DNA of 64,000 nucleotides from Daejeonia sp002484105 (lineage in GTDB: Bacteria > Bacteroidota > Bacteroidia > Flavobacteriales > Weeksellaceae). The stretch spans positions 2,604,001 to 2,668,000 of the forward strand of contig NZ_CP195105.1 in NCBI RefSeq assembly GCF_051175565.1, in the 5' to 3' direction. Positions 1-6,969 of this stretch are shown piece by piece. Under the pieces are notes generated by a model that worked only from the letters and a program-made list of their open reading frames with translations, had not been told where the DNA came from and ran no database searches. The translations under genes and the position numbers were made by a program. Positions within the stretch are counted from its first letter, which is position 1; each line of letters opens with the position of its first letter.

Positions 1-1
1 T

Positions 2-133
2 GGCGGCAGCCGCGCATCGGGTACCAACGACAAAGCAGGATCTAAAATGAACTTGCTGAGATGGGTTTCCGTACGCTCTGTAAAAGAAACTTTCAACCCG
101 CCAAAAGACTACAGATATCCATTCCTTGGATAA
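2..133 (+). CDS. pruA: 1-pyrroline-5-carboxylate dehydrogenase, C-terminal end (partial)
   Basis: The open frame entering from the left edge encodes 43 residues ending in a stop at 131-133. It contains SGTNDKAGS, LLRWVSVRS, KETFNPP and a final DYRYPFLG. This is the characteristic C-terminus of the proline-catabolic L-glutamate-gamma-semialdehyde dehydrogenase (PruA), in which the segment around GTNDKAG lies in the aldehyde dehydrogenase oligomerisation region. The enzyme oxidises glutamate semialdehyde to glutamate with NAD+. Only the 3' end is in the window, so the catalytic Cys and Glu cannot be checked. A strong hairpin follows directly. Identification rests on recall of the family's C-terminal sequence. 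Confidence 0.8.
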   Translation, partial: GGSRASGTNDKAGSKMNLLRWVSVRSVKETFNPPKDYRYPFLG

Positions 134-146
134 CCGGTTTTAACAT

Positions 147-185
147 AAAGAAAGAGCTTACCCCAAGGGCAGGCTCTTTCTTTTT
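147..185. terminator. Bidirectional terminator between pruA and the response regulator
   Basis: An 11-bp perfect stem, AAAGAAAGAGC (147-157) paired with GCTCTTTCTTT (173-183), is followed by more T on the plus strand and preceded by A-rich sequence that reads as a U-run on the minus strand. It lies between two convergent genes and fits both. Confidence 0.85.
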
Positions 186-199
186 ATTGCCATCAATAC

Positions 200-844
200 T
201 CAGCAGAGGCCGTTCTTCATCGCAAAGAGTACAATCCCTACTCTGCTTTTGACATCAATTTTAGCAAATACAGAATCACGGTATCCGTCAATGGTCTTTG
301 GGCTCAGTCCCATCAGTTCGGCAATCTCACGGTAGGTCATTTCGGTGCAGGCATGGCGGATAAATTCCAGTTCTTTTTCTTTCAGTTCGGAAAGCAGATT
401 TTTTACCGCTTTATCTTCAGATTTTATCCTAAGGAGACTCTGTGTCATTACATCCGTATAGAAAACTCCTTTTTCGTAAACCGTTTCTATGGCTTTGAAG
501 AGAATATCGGGCGTCATGTCTTTCAGCAGATAACCTTTGGCACCGGCGCGCAGCATTTTTATGATGACATTTTCGTTGTCTTCCATCGTCAGGGCGATAA
601 CACGGATCTCCGGATAATTTTCCGAAATTTCCTGTGTGGCCTCAATACCGTTTTTGAAGGGCATATTGATATCCATCAGTACAATATCGGGCTTTACCTC
701 TGCGGTTTTTATTTCCTCCATCAGTTTCTCGCCATTGTTGGCATTGATGATGACTTTCATTTTACCATTGGACGAAATCATGTTTTCGATAGCTTTGGAG
801 ACCATTTTATGATCATCGGCAATTGCTAATTTAATTTTCTGCAT
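200..844 (-). CDS. LuxR/NarL-family two-component response regulator
   Basis: A 214-residue protein with an N-terminal receiver domain (about residues 1-122) and a C-terminal LuxR-type helix-turn-helix (about 145-210). Seen in the receiver: the acidic pair D10-D11, phosphoacceptor D58 in VLMDINMP, and the conserved Lys near residue 109 in LLKDMTP. The C-terminus has EMTYREIAELMGLSPKTIDGYR, the usual recognition-helix pattern (quoted as a family signature). Its start overlaps the 3' end of the histidine kinase gene by 14 bp, so the two are almost certainly co-translated partners: the kinase phosphorylates D58 and the regulator binds DNA. It is the last gene of a four-gene minus-strand operon and ends at a bidirectional terminator. 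The regulated genes are unknown. Confidence 0.93.
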   Translation of the reverse strand: MQKIKLAIADDHKMVSKAIENMISSNGKMKVIINANNGEKLMEEIKTAEVKPDIVLMDINMPFKNGIEATQEISENYPEIRVIALTMEDNENVIIKMLRAGAKGYLLKDMTPDILFKAIETVYEKGVFYTDVMTQSLLRIKSEDKAVKNLLSELKEKELEFIRHACTEMTYREIAELMGLSPKTIDGYRDSVFAKIDVKSRVGIVLFAMKNGLC

Positions 845-1622
845 GAGATATGGTTTTATTAAAAATGATTCGGTTTTGTGTACCGCGGTTAATGGCAGAA
901 TTTATTTCGATATCAGCATTCAGCAACTGGAGTCGGTTGCGGATATTTCTCAGTCCGGAGCCTTCCTCTGCATCATCTGGGCTGTAACCGCTTCCGTTGT
1001 CTTCTACCGTTATTTCGAGCACATTAGCACGATCTTCGAGAATCAGTTCTATTCTCTTGGCACGCGAGTGTTTCAGGGCATTGTTCAGCAGTTCCTGAAT
1101 AATCCTGAAAATAATCAGTGCATGTTTGGCATTCAGATCGATATGCTCCCTGTTACATCGGAAATCAATAGAGACCTGCTCGAGCTTGTTGATTCGGTTT
1201 ACTTCTAACATCAGCGATTCCGTCAGCCCAAAACTTTCCACCTGTTCGGAAATAAAGGTACGGGAAAGATTCCGGATATCCTGAATACATTCACCCAAAA
1301 GTCCGTTGATTTCCTGCAGCAGTTCTTTATTGCAGTCGGTACAGTGCGTCAAAAGCTGGCTGTTCAGGAGTTTGGCTACTGAAAGTTTCTGCCCGAGATC
1401 ATCATGCAGCTCGCGCCCGATATTGGTAAGCGTCTGCTCCTGAACCTCCCTTGTGGTATCCGAAATTTCCCTTTCGTATCGGGTTTTCTGTTCGATTTTC
1501 GACAGGATGAGCTGGGATTTTTTTTTAATGAAGAATACATATACCAATATCGCCATCAGCACGATCATCAGGATAATCACCGTGAGATAGATGATCAGGA
1601 AATCTGTATTCGAAAAACCCAT
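831..1622 (-). CDS. NarL-type sensor histidine kinase with one N-terminal membrane segment
   Basis: A 263-residue kinase. Residues about 8-32 form one hydrophobic helix, followed by a coiled-coil-like linker. The HisKA_3 dimerisation motif has the phospho-acceptor H73 in ELHDDLGQKL. The C-terminal HATPase_c domain shows an N-box (ELLNNALKHS) and a G-box (DNGSGYS, then GSGLRNI). It has no periplasmic sensor domain, so the signal probably comes through a partner. The polytopic membrane protein immediately upstream (1 bp gap) is the obvious candidate. It overlaps the response regulator gene by 14 bp. Family and partner are confident; the signal is not known. Confidence 0.93.
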   Translation of the reverse strand: MGFSNTDFLIIYLTVIILMIVLMAILVYVFFIKKKSQLILSKIEQKTRYEREISDTTREVQEQTLTNIGRELHDDLGQKLSVAKLLNSQLLTHCTDCNKELLQEINGLLGECIQDIRNLSRTFISEQVESFGLTESLMLEVNRINKLEQVSIDFRCNREHIDLNAKHALIIFRIIQELLNNALKHSRAKRIELILEDRANVLEITVEDNGSGYSPDDAEEGSGLRNIRNRLQLLNADIEINSAINRGTQNRIIFNKTISHAEN

Positions 1623-1623
1623 A

Positions 1624-2265
1624 TCAGCTCAGTTTCTTGGCAAAAAATGTCCCACACAGCAATATTCCGTATCCCAGAACATTAATAGAGTTCAAGATAA
1701 AGAAAAATAAATTAACATCCATCAGTGCCTGTGCACGCGAACTGATCAGCATCAGCGGCATAATTCCAATATAGATGGTGAAAAGCCCTATCACGATCCA
1801 GAAGGGGTAATAATGTCGAATGTTCAGTATATTGTCTGTATTGAAAGTTTCGTAGAAAAAAAGTGAAAAAGTGCACAGCAGCAGGATACAGTTGATAAAA
1901 TAGGTAAAATTCGGAAACTGGCTGAAAAAAGTATCGTCAAAAAATGCAGAAAGAATAAAATTGAGCAGCGAAAGCACCACAATACCCATCTGGATATTTT
2001 TCACCACACGATGTTCAAAAAGCTGGTAGAAATAGTAAAACAGCAGAAAGAAAACCACCAGAAAGTTGCCCACAACGTATATTACTACAGTAGGCTCGCC
2101 GGAGATCTGGCGATACAGCATAGCCACAAGGTCACAGATAAGGCTTGCCAGCATTGCGGCGGCAAAATACATGATTTTTGACCCCAGAACCTTTCTCTTC
2201 CTGAGAAGGACTATCAAAATAAGGAAGATTAATAAATCAGCAAGATATTTAAAAACGATATCCAT
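1624..2265 (-). CDS. Polytopic membrane protein, probable sensory partner of the kinase
   Basis: A 213-residue protein with about seven hydrophobic segments (roughly residues 5-22, 30-50, 60-82, 92-110, 120-138, 152-174, 185-207) and few charged loops. I do not recognise a named family. It lies between a lipoprotein gene (9 bp gap) and a histidine kinase gene (1 bp gap) and must be translated with them. Seven-helix membrane domains fused to HisKA_3 kinases are common in this phylum. Here the membrane part and the kinase are separate genes, so a split receptor is my inference. Confidence 0.75.
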   Translation of the reverse strand: MDIVFKYLADLLIFLILIVLLRKRKVLGSKIMYFAAAMLASLICDLVAMLYRQISGEPTVVIYVVGNFLVVFFLLFYYFYQLFEHRVVKNIQMGIVVLSLLNFILSAFFDDTFFSQFPNFTYFINCILLLCTFSLFFYETFNTDNILNIRHYYPFWIVIGLFTIYIGIMPLMLISSRAQALMDVNLFFFILNSINVLGYGILLCGTFFAKKLS

Positions 2266-2274
2266 TCGGAAGGG

Positions 2275-2793
2275 TCATTTTCTTTCGGGTGGAACAATAT
2301 GGGCAAAATCAAGCCCTTCGATATCATCAAGTGCATCTGCTTTTACAGAAACCTGTGCTCTTTCAAATTTCGGGTTTTCGGCAGGAACCAAAAACATCAT
2401 CTGATAGCCTTTGTATGCAGTGTTCTCCCGGCGGTCGATAAGGCTGTCTTTAGGATACTGCCCCAGGACAATCTTTATCGAAGGATCTTTTACACCTTTT
2501 TCCAAAGCTCTTTTTTTGACATATGCAATATAACCTTCTAAAACTTCCAGATCAAAATACGCTTCCCTGGCATCGGGTTCCTTCCTTTTAGCATTGATAA
2601 CGGCATAGTTCCCTTTTTCATATTCGGAGGCCAGCCGTTTTGTAAGTTTTCTTGAAATAAGATGATCTTCGTAATCTGAAGATGTTTTGGCTGCACCTTC
2701 GGGCCGCTTTTCGGATACTTTATTGCACGACATAAGTGCAAATGTCAGCCCTGCAGCACACAGATACGCAACATAGTTTTTTTTGGTTTTCAT
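2275..2793 (-). CDS. Small lipoprotein heading the two-component operon
   Basis: The 172-residue product starts at the internal ATG at 2793 (MKTKKNYVAYL). The longer open frame begins at 2859, but a TAAATTTG promoter box at 2818-2825 (minus) lies between the two starts and rules out the long form. Residues 1-22 are a lipoprotein signal with the lipobox ALMSC (lipid-modified Cys23). The mature part is charged and soluble, with no recognised domain; it contains GQYPKDSLIDRR and ends near AHIVPPERK. It is the first gene of the operon with the membrane protein, kinase and regulator, so it may act as an envelope input or auxiliary protein. That role is inference. Confidence 0.78.
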   Translation of the reverse strand: MKTKKNYVAYLCAAGLTFALMSCNKVSEKRPEGAAKTSSDYEDHLISRKLTKRLASEYEKGNYAVINAKRKEPDAREAYFDLEVLEGYIAYVKKRALEKGVKDPSIKIVLGQYPKDSLIDRRENTAYKGYQMMFLVPAENPKFERAQVSVKADALDDIEGLDFAHIVPPERK

Positions 2794-2894
2794 GATGATG
2801 GATATTAAGATTTTCATCAAATTTAACATATCTTTGAACATAGAAAACAGGGAAATCACCCTTTTTTGTTAACCCATTCAAATGACTATTATTC

Positions 2895-3560
2895 ATGAAG
2901 GATCTTCTTGAACAAAATTATCACAAAATTACCGCTACATTACCTGCTCACGTTCAGCTTGTTGCCGTTTCCAAAACCCATCCGGCTGAAGAAATCCTGG
3001 AAGTGTACCATTTAGGACAAAGGCTTTTCGGCGAAAACAAAGTACAGGAACTCGTTGCCAAATACGAAACGCTGCCCAAAGACATCCGCTGGCACCTGAT
3101 CGGGCATCTGCAAACCAATAAAGTAAAATACATCGCACCTTTTGTTGATATGATTGAAAGCGTCGACTCCGGAAAACTTCTCCGTGAAATAGACCGGCAG
3201 GCCGAAAAAAACCACCGAAACATCAGCGTGCTCCTTCAGGTAAAAATCGCAGAAGAAGACACCAAAACCGGCATGGAAATTTCGGAAACCAAAGAACTTT
3301 TCCAACAATATCTGGAAGGAGCATTTCCACATATAACGGTAAAAGGTCTGATGGGTATGGCTACATTTACAACCGATCAGGAACAGATACGCAGAGAATT
3401 CAGTTTTCTGAAAACATTTTACGACCGCCTCTCACAAACGCATCCGCTGGAAATTCTTTCCATTGGCATGAGCGACGATTATCCTGTAGCGATAGACTGT
3501 GGTGCCAACAATGTTCGCGTAGGATCGGCCATCTTCGGAAAAAGAAATTACCCCGCCTGA
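2895..3560 (+). CDS. YggS/PROSC-family pyridoxal-phosphate homeostasis protein
   Basis: A 221-residue single-domain alanine-racemase-fold (type III) PLP protein. The PLP-binding lysine is K27 in LVAVSKTHP. Other family signatures seen are FGENKVQEL, WHLIGHLQTNK, KGLMGMATF and the C-terminal LSIGMSDDYPVAID and VRVGSAIFG. Known members carry PLP without catalysing a reaction and affect cytosolic PLP and amino-acid homeostasis. The length matches the family norm. The gene is divergent from the lipoprotein operon and is followed after 65 bp by the sigma-54 activator gene; the functional link between the two is unclear. Confidence 0.95.
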   Translation: MKDLLEQNYHKITATLPAHVQLVAVSKTHPAEEILEVYHLGQRLFGENKVQELVAKYETLPKDIRWHLIGHLQTNKVKYIAPFVDMIESVDSGKLLREIDRQAEKNHRNISVLLQVKIAEEDTKTGMEISETKELFQQYLEGAFPHITVKGLMGMATFTTDQEQIRREFSFLKTFYDRLSQTHPLEILSIGMSDDYPVAIDCGANNVRVGSAIFGKRNYPA

Positions 3561-3625
3561 TTTAGGAATAATTTTTGATACGTATCAGCCAGATTCTTCA
3601 AAAAAACATCAATTAAATCCAACAC

Positions 3626-4810
3626 ATGCATAAAATCTTAATCGTAGAAGATGAAAAAGCCATCTCGGGAGTTCTTCAAAATATTCTTTCGGACGAGTTG
3701 CCCAAATACGAATTCGTTATCGCTGAAGATGGTCTGGAAGGGTACAAACTGCTCGAAAAAGACGATTTCAACCTGGTGATTTCCGATATCAAAATGCCTA
3801 AACTCTCAGGAACAGAACTGCTGAAACAGACACTTGCCCTGAAGCCCGAAACTACTTTTGTAATGATATCCGGACATGCTGATATCGATACTGCGGTAGA
3901 CTGTCTGAAGGAAGGTGCCTACGATTTCATCTCCAAACCTATTGATATCAACCGGCTTATTACCAGTGTAAAAAATGCCCTGGACAAGGAAAATCTGAAA
4001 AAAGAAAACCAGACCCTGCAAACCGAAAACAAAACGCTGAAGAAGAAAGTCAGCAAAAAATACCAGATGATTGGCGAAAGCAAGGCACTGAAGAAAATTC
4101 AGGAGATGATCGAAAAAGTTGCCGTTTCTGATGCACGTGTTCTGATTACCGGCCCCAATGGCGCAGGAAAAGAACTTGTCGCCCACGCCATCCACGACCA
4201 GAGCGACCGATCCAAAGGCCCTATGGTGGAAGTAAACTGTGCTGCCATCCCCTCCGAACTGATTGAATCTGAACTTTTCGGACATGTAAAAGGTTCTTTT
4301 ACAGGAGCCATTAAAGACAAATCCGGAAAATTTGAACAGGCCAGCGGAGGCACCATTTTCCTCGACGAAATCGGCGATATGAGTCTCATTGCACAGGCCA
4401 AAGTATTGCGTGCCCTGCAGGAAAGCAAAGTTTCGCCGGTGGGAAGCGACAAGGAAATTAAAGTAGATGTGCGCGTGGTAGCCGCCACCAACAAAGACAT
4501 GAAAAAGGAAATTGAAGCCGGACGCTTCCGCGAGGACCTTTACCACCGTCTTTCCGTGATCGAAATCTACGTTCCGTCCCTTGATGAACGCAAAGAAGAC
4601 ATCCCGCTTCTTATTGAACATTTTGCCAAACAAATTGCAGACGAACACGGCAATGCACCAAGGCCCTTCAGCAAAGAAGCCATAGAAGCACTCCAGAAAT
4701 TTGAGTGGACAGGCAATATCCGTGAACTGAGAAATGTGGTAGAACGCCTTATCATCCTCGGAAACAACCCGGTAACGGCAGAAGATGTTGCAAGCTTCGT
4801 AAGAAAATAA
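3626..4810 (+). CDS. Sigma-54 interaction response regulator lacking a DNA-binding domain
   Basis: A 394-residue NtrC-type protein. Residues 1-120 are a receiver with E8-D9, phosphoacceptor D54 (VISDIKMP) and the conserved Lys in SKPIDINRL. A coiled-coil linker (about 125-150) leads to the AAA+ domain: Walker A-like GPNGAGKE (usual form GESGTGKE), the sigma-54 loop GSFTGA (usual GAFTGA), Walker B GGTIFLDEIGD, and arginine-finger region GRFREDLYHRL. The protein ends at EDVASFVRK directly after the AAA+ lid, so the C-terminal Fis-type helix-turn-helix (about 50-60 residues) is absent. It probably works from solution or through a partner. No adjacent histidine kinase is seen. Confidence 0.93.
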   Translation: MHKILIVEDEKAISGVLQNILSDELPKYEFVIAEDGLEGYKLLEKDDFNLVISDIKMPKLSGTELLKQTLALKPETTFVMISGHADIDTAVDCLKEGAYDFISKPIDINRLITSVKNALDKENLKKENQTLQTENKTLKKKVSKKYQMIGESKALKKIQEMIEKVAVSDARVLITGPNGAGKELVAHAIHDQSDRSKGPMVEVNCAAIPSELIESELFGHVKGSFTGAIKDKSGKFEQASGGTIFLDEIGDMSLIAQAKVLRALQESKVSPVGSDKEIKVDVRVVAATNKDMKKEIEAGRFREDLYHRLSVIEIYVPSLDERKEDIPLLIEHFAKQIADEHGNAPRPFSKEAIEALQKFEWTGNIRELRNVVERLIILGNNPVTAEDVASFVRK

Positions 4811-4868
4811 ATTTTTCTCCATTCCTTATCTGAAAATTTGCGGTACTTTTGCCGCAAATTTCACTTTT

Positions 4869-6242
4869 ATGATCTTCCTGAACGCTGCATATACCCAACG
4901 AACACTCCAGCTGGCCGTTCCCGTAATGATTACCCAACTCGGGCAGGTTTCGGTCAACCTTTTCGACAATATTATCGTGGGAAACCTACTCGGATCAGAT
5001 GCTCTGGCTTCAGTATCTTTGGGAAACGCCCTGTTCTTCAGTATTTTCGTTTTTGCTTTGGGGATGTCTTTCGCGATGCCCCCACTGGTGTCAGAAGCGC
5101 ATACCCAAAATGACCATAATAAAATCAGCAGTATTTTCCGGCACGGTTTTGTGATCAATATGGTAATCGGTTTTCTTTTGATGATGATTGTTCTTTCTGC
5201 CAGCCCACTTCTGTATCATATGGACCAGCCACCCCAGATCATCCCGAATACAATTGTCTTCCTGAATATGATGGCCGTCAGCATTATCCCGTTTATGCTG
5301 TTTCAGACCCTGCGTGAACTTTCAGAAGGGCTCTCCTACACCATTGGTGTGACAAAAGCTACCATATTTGCCAACATTCTGAATATTGCCCTCAACTATG
5401 TTTTCATCAAAGGACTTTTTGGCATTCCGCCGATGGGTGTCCGCGGTTCAGCTCTGGCAACGCTCATTGCGCGTATTTTCATGTTTGTATTTCTGTATAT
5501 TGTTTTACGTTACGAAAAAAGAACGCAACGTTACATCCGGGACTTCAGTCTGAAAACCCTGCATTTTTCCAGAAATATGTTCCGGAAAATGGTAAAACTG
5601 GGCATACCAACGGCACTGCAGATGTTTTTTGAAGTGACGGCTTTTTCTGCTGCAGCTTTCATCTGTGGACTCATATCGGCAAATGATATTGCAGCACATC
5701 AGATTGCGCTCAGCATGGCTTCTTTTACCTTTAACCTCTGTATTGGGTTCAGTGTGGCATCGACGGTAATGATCGGCAACCGCCTTGGCGAAGGCAATTT
5801 CACTGTACTTCGCGAACAGGGCATCAACAATCTGAAGATGGTTTTTATCTTTATGCTGGCCTGTGGAATTCTGTTTGTTGTTTTCAGAAACGTGTTGCCT
5901 GCATTTTTCACCCAAAAAGAAGATATTGAGGTAATTGCGCTGGCTTCCCGACTGCTGATCATTGCGGCTTTATTCCAGCTTTCGGATGGCATTCAGGTAA
6001 CAGCACTCGGATGCCTGCGCGGCATTCAGGACGTAAAAATCCCGAGTATTATCACATTTGTTGCCTACTGGATGGTGACCATTCCGCTGGGATATTATCT
6101 TTGCTATACCTGCAAAATGGGCGCTTTAGGAATGTGGATCGCCCTCGGTCTGGGATTGAGTATTTCTGCATTTCTGCTTGTCAGAAGGTTTTTGATTTTA
6201 AGCAAAAGAAGAATTTCTGCAAAAGATTCTACCGTTTTTTAG
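4869..6242 (+). CDS. MATE-family multidrug/toxin exporter
   Basis: A 457-residue inner-membrane protein with about 12 helices in two homologous halves. Typical MATE motifs near the N-terminus are LAVPVMITQLGQV and DNIIVGNLLGSDALA, and the second half has LGIPTALQMFFEV and AAHQIAL. It is a Na+ or H+ coupled antiporter of cationic compounds by family. A TACTTTTG promoter box at 4844-4851 lies 17 nt before the start codon. The last 14 bp overlap the convergent gene for the AcvB/VirJ-type hydrolase. Substrate unknown. Confidence 0.95.
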   Translation: MIFLNAAYTQRTLQLAVPVMITQLGQVSVNLFDNIIVGNLLGSDALASVSLGNALFFSIFVFALGMSFAMPPLVSEAHTQNDHNKISSIFRHGFVINMVIGFLLMMIVLSASPLLYHMDQPPQIIPNTIVFLNMMAVSIIPFMLFQTLRELSEGLSYTIGVTKATIFANILNIALNYVFIKGLFGIPPMGVRGSALATLIARIFMFVFLYIVLRYEKRTQRYIRDFSLKTLHFSRNMFRKMVKLGIPTALQMFFEVTAFSAAAFICGLISANDIAAHQIALSMASFTFNLCIGFSVASTVMIGNRLGEGNFTVLREQGINNLKMVFIFMLACGILFVVFRNVLPAFFTQKEDIEVIALASRLLIIAALFQLSDGIQVTALGCLRGIQDVKIPSIITFVAYWMVTIPLGYYLCYTCKMGALGMWIALGLGLSISAFLLVRRFLILSKRRISAKDSTVF

Positions 6243-6969
6243 AAAAAGTTTGTTTTTCGGCAGAACGGATAATCTTTGCAACCGTTGACGCAAGCCCTTT
6301 AAAATTGCCGTCAAAACGGTGATTTCCGGGAAGCCTGTATAATTGTTTATCTGCCAGCGGAACTTTTGCATAGGGATAATAATATGCAGAAAAATCACTC
6401 AGGATAAAGGCAAAAGAAAGATCTCCAAGCTTGCTGAGTTCTGGAAAAGTGGCCCATCTTCCGGCAGCAGATTCATTGATATACGAGGCAAGCGTAATTT
6501 TCAGGTCTCCGTTGGTGGAAGGATCTATGAGAATAACTTTCAATATACGTTGACGGGTTTCCGGTGGAAAACGATTCAGGATAAACGGAAGTGCATCTGC
6601 ACCGAACGAATAGCCAACAATCACAAGTTGCTTGTTTTTTCTTCCGCGAAAGCGATCTTCCAGAAAACCAGAAAAATCTCCGGCACTTCCCCGGGCTGTT
6701 TTTTCGTCCCAGAAATAATCTTTTGTATTCAGAGCATAAATATCAAAACCATTCCGGAAAATCTGCTCACTGAAGTTTTTGGAAAAGGAATTGAAACCAG
6801 CATCCCCACTCACATAAAACACAAGCGGAGAATCGTGGCCGGTATTCCAGTACTTCATGGGCATGGGATCTGAAATATCCGTACCCTGTGGTTTGGGTTT
6901 CAGAACAAAGAAAAGCACCACACCGGCGAGGATGAAGGATAAAATTATTTTAAGAATTCTTTTTTTCAC
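6229..6969 (-). CDS. AcvB/VirJ-type serine hydrolase, likely acts on aminoacyl-phosphatidylglycerol
   Basis: A 246-residue protein with an N-terminal membrane anchor or signal (residues 5-24) and an alpha/beta-hydrolase domain. Seen: the family segment YVSGDAGFNSFS (VirJ/AcvB proteins have SGDGGW here), nucleophile elbow VGYSFGAD with S121, a later aspartate in ILIDPS, and a C-terminal catalytic-type His in LPGNHRFDGN. AcvB of Agrobacterium hydrolyses lysyl-phosphatidylglycerol in the periplasm. The start overlaps the end of mprF by 20 bp, the same synthase-plus-hydrolase pairing known from proteobacteria. It would set the level of aminoacylated lipid. The substrate here is inferred from that pairing. 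Confidence 0.85.
   Translation of the reverse strand: MKKRILKIILSFILAGVVLFFVLKPKPQGTDISDPMPMKYWNTGHDSPLVFYVSGDAGFNSFSKNFSEQIFRNGFDIYALNTKDYFWDEKTARGSAGDFSGFLEDRFRGRKNKQLVIVGYSFGADALPFILNRFPPETRQRILKVILIDPSTNGDLKITLASYINESAAGRWATFPELSKLGDLSFAFILSDFSAYYYPYAKVPLADKQLYRLPGNHRFDGNFKGLASTVAKIIRSAEKQTFSKKR

Noticed and set aside
61..252. Plus-strand 63-codon frame at the left edge
   Set aside because: The pruA frame in another phase explains the same bases; the rest is the terminator.
3806..4822. Minus-strand open frame of 338 codons opposite the sigma-54 activator
   Set aside because: Antisense shadow of a gene with clear AAA+ motifs; composition rich in Phe and Cys.
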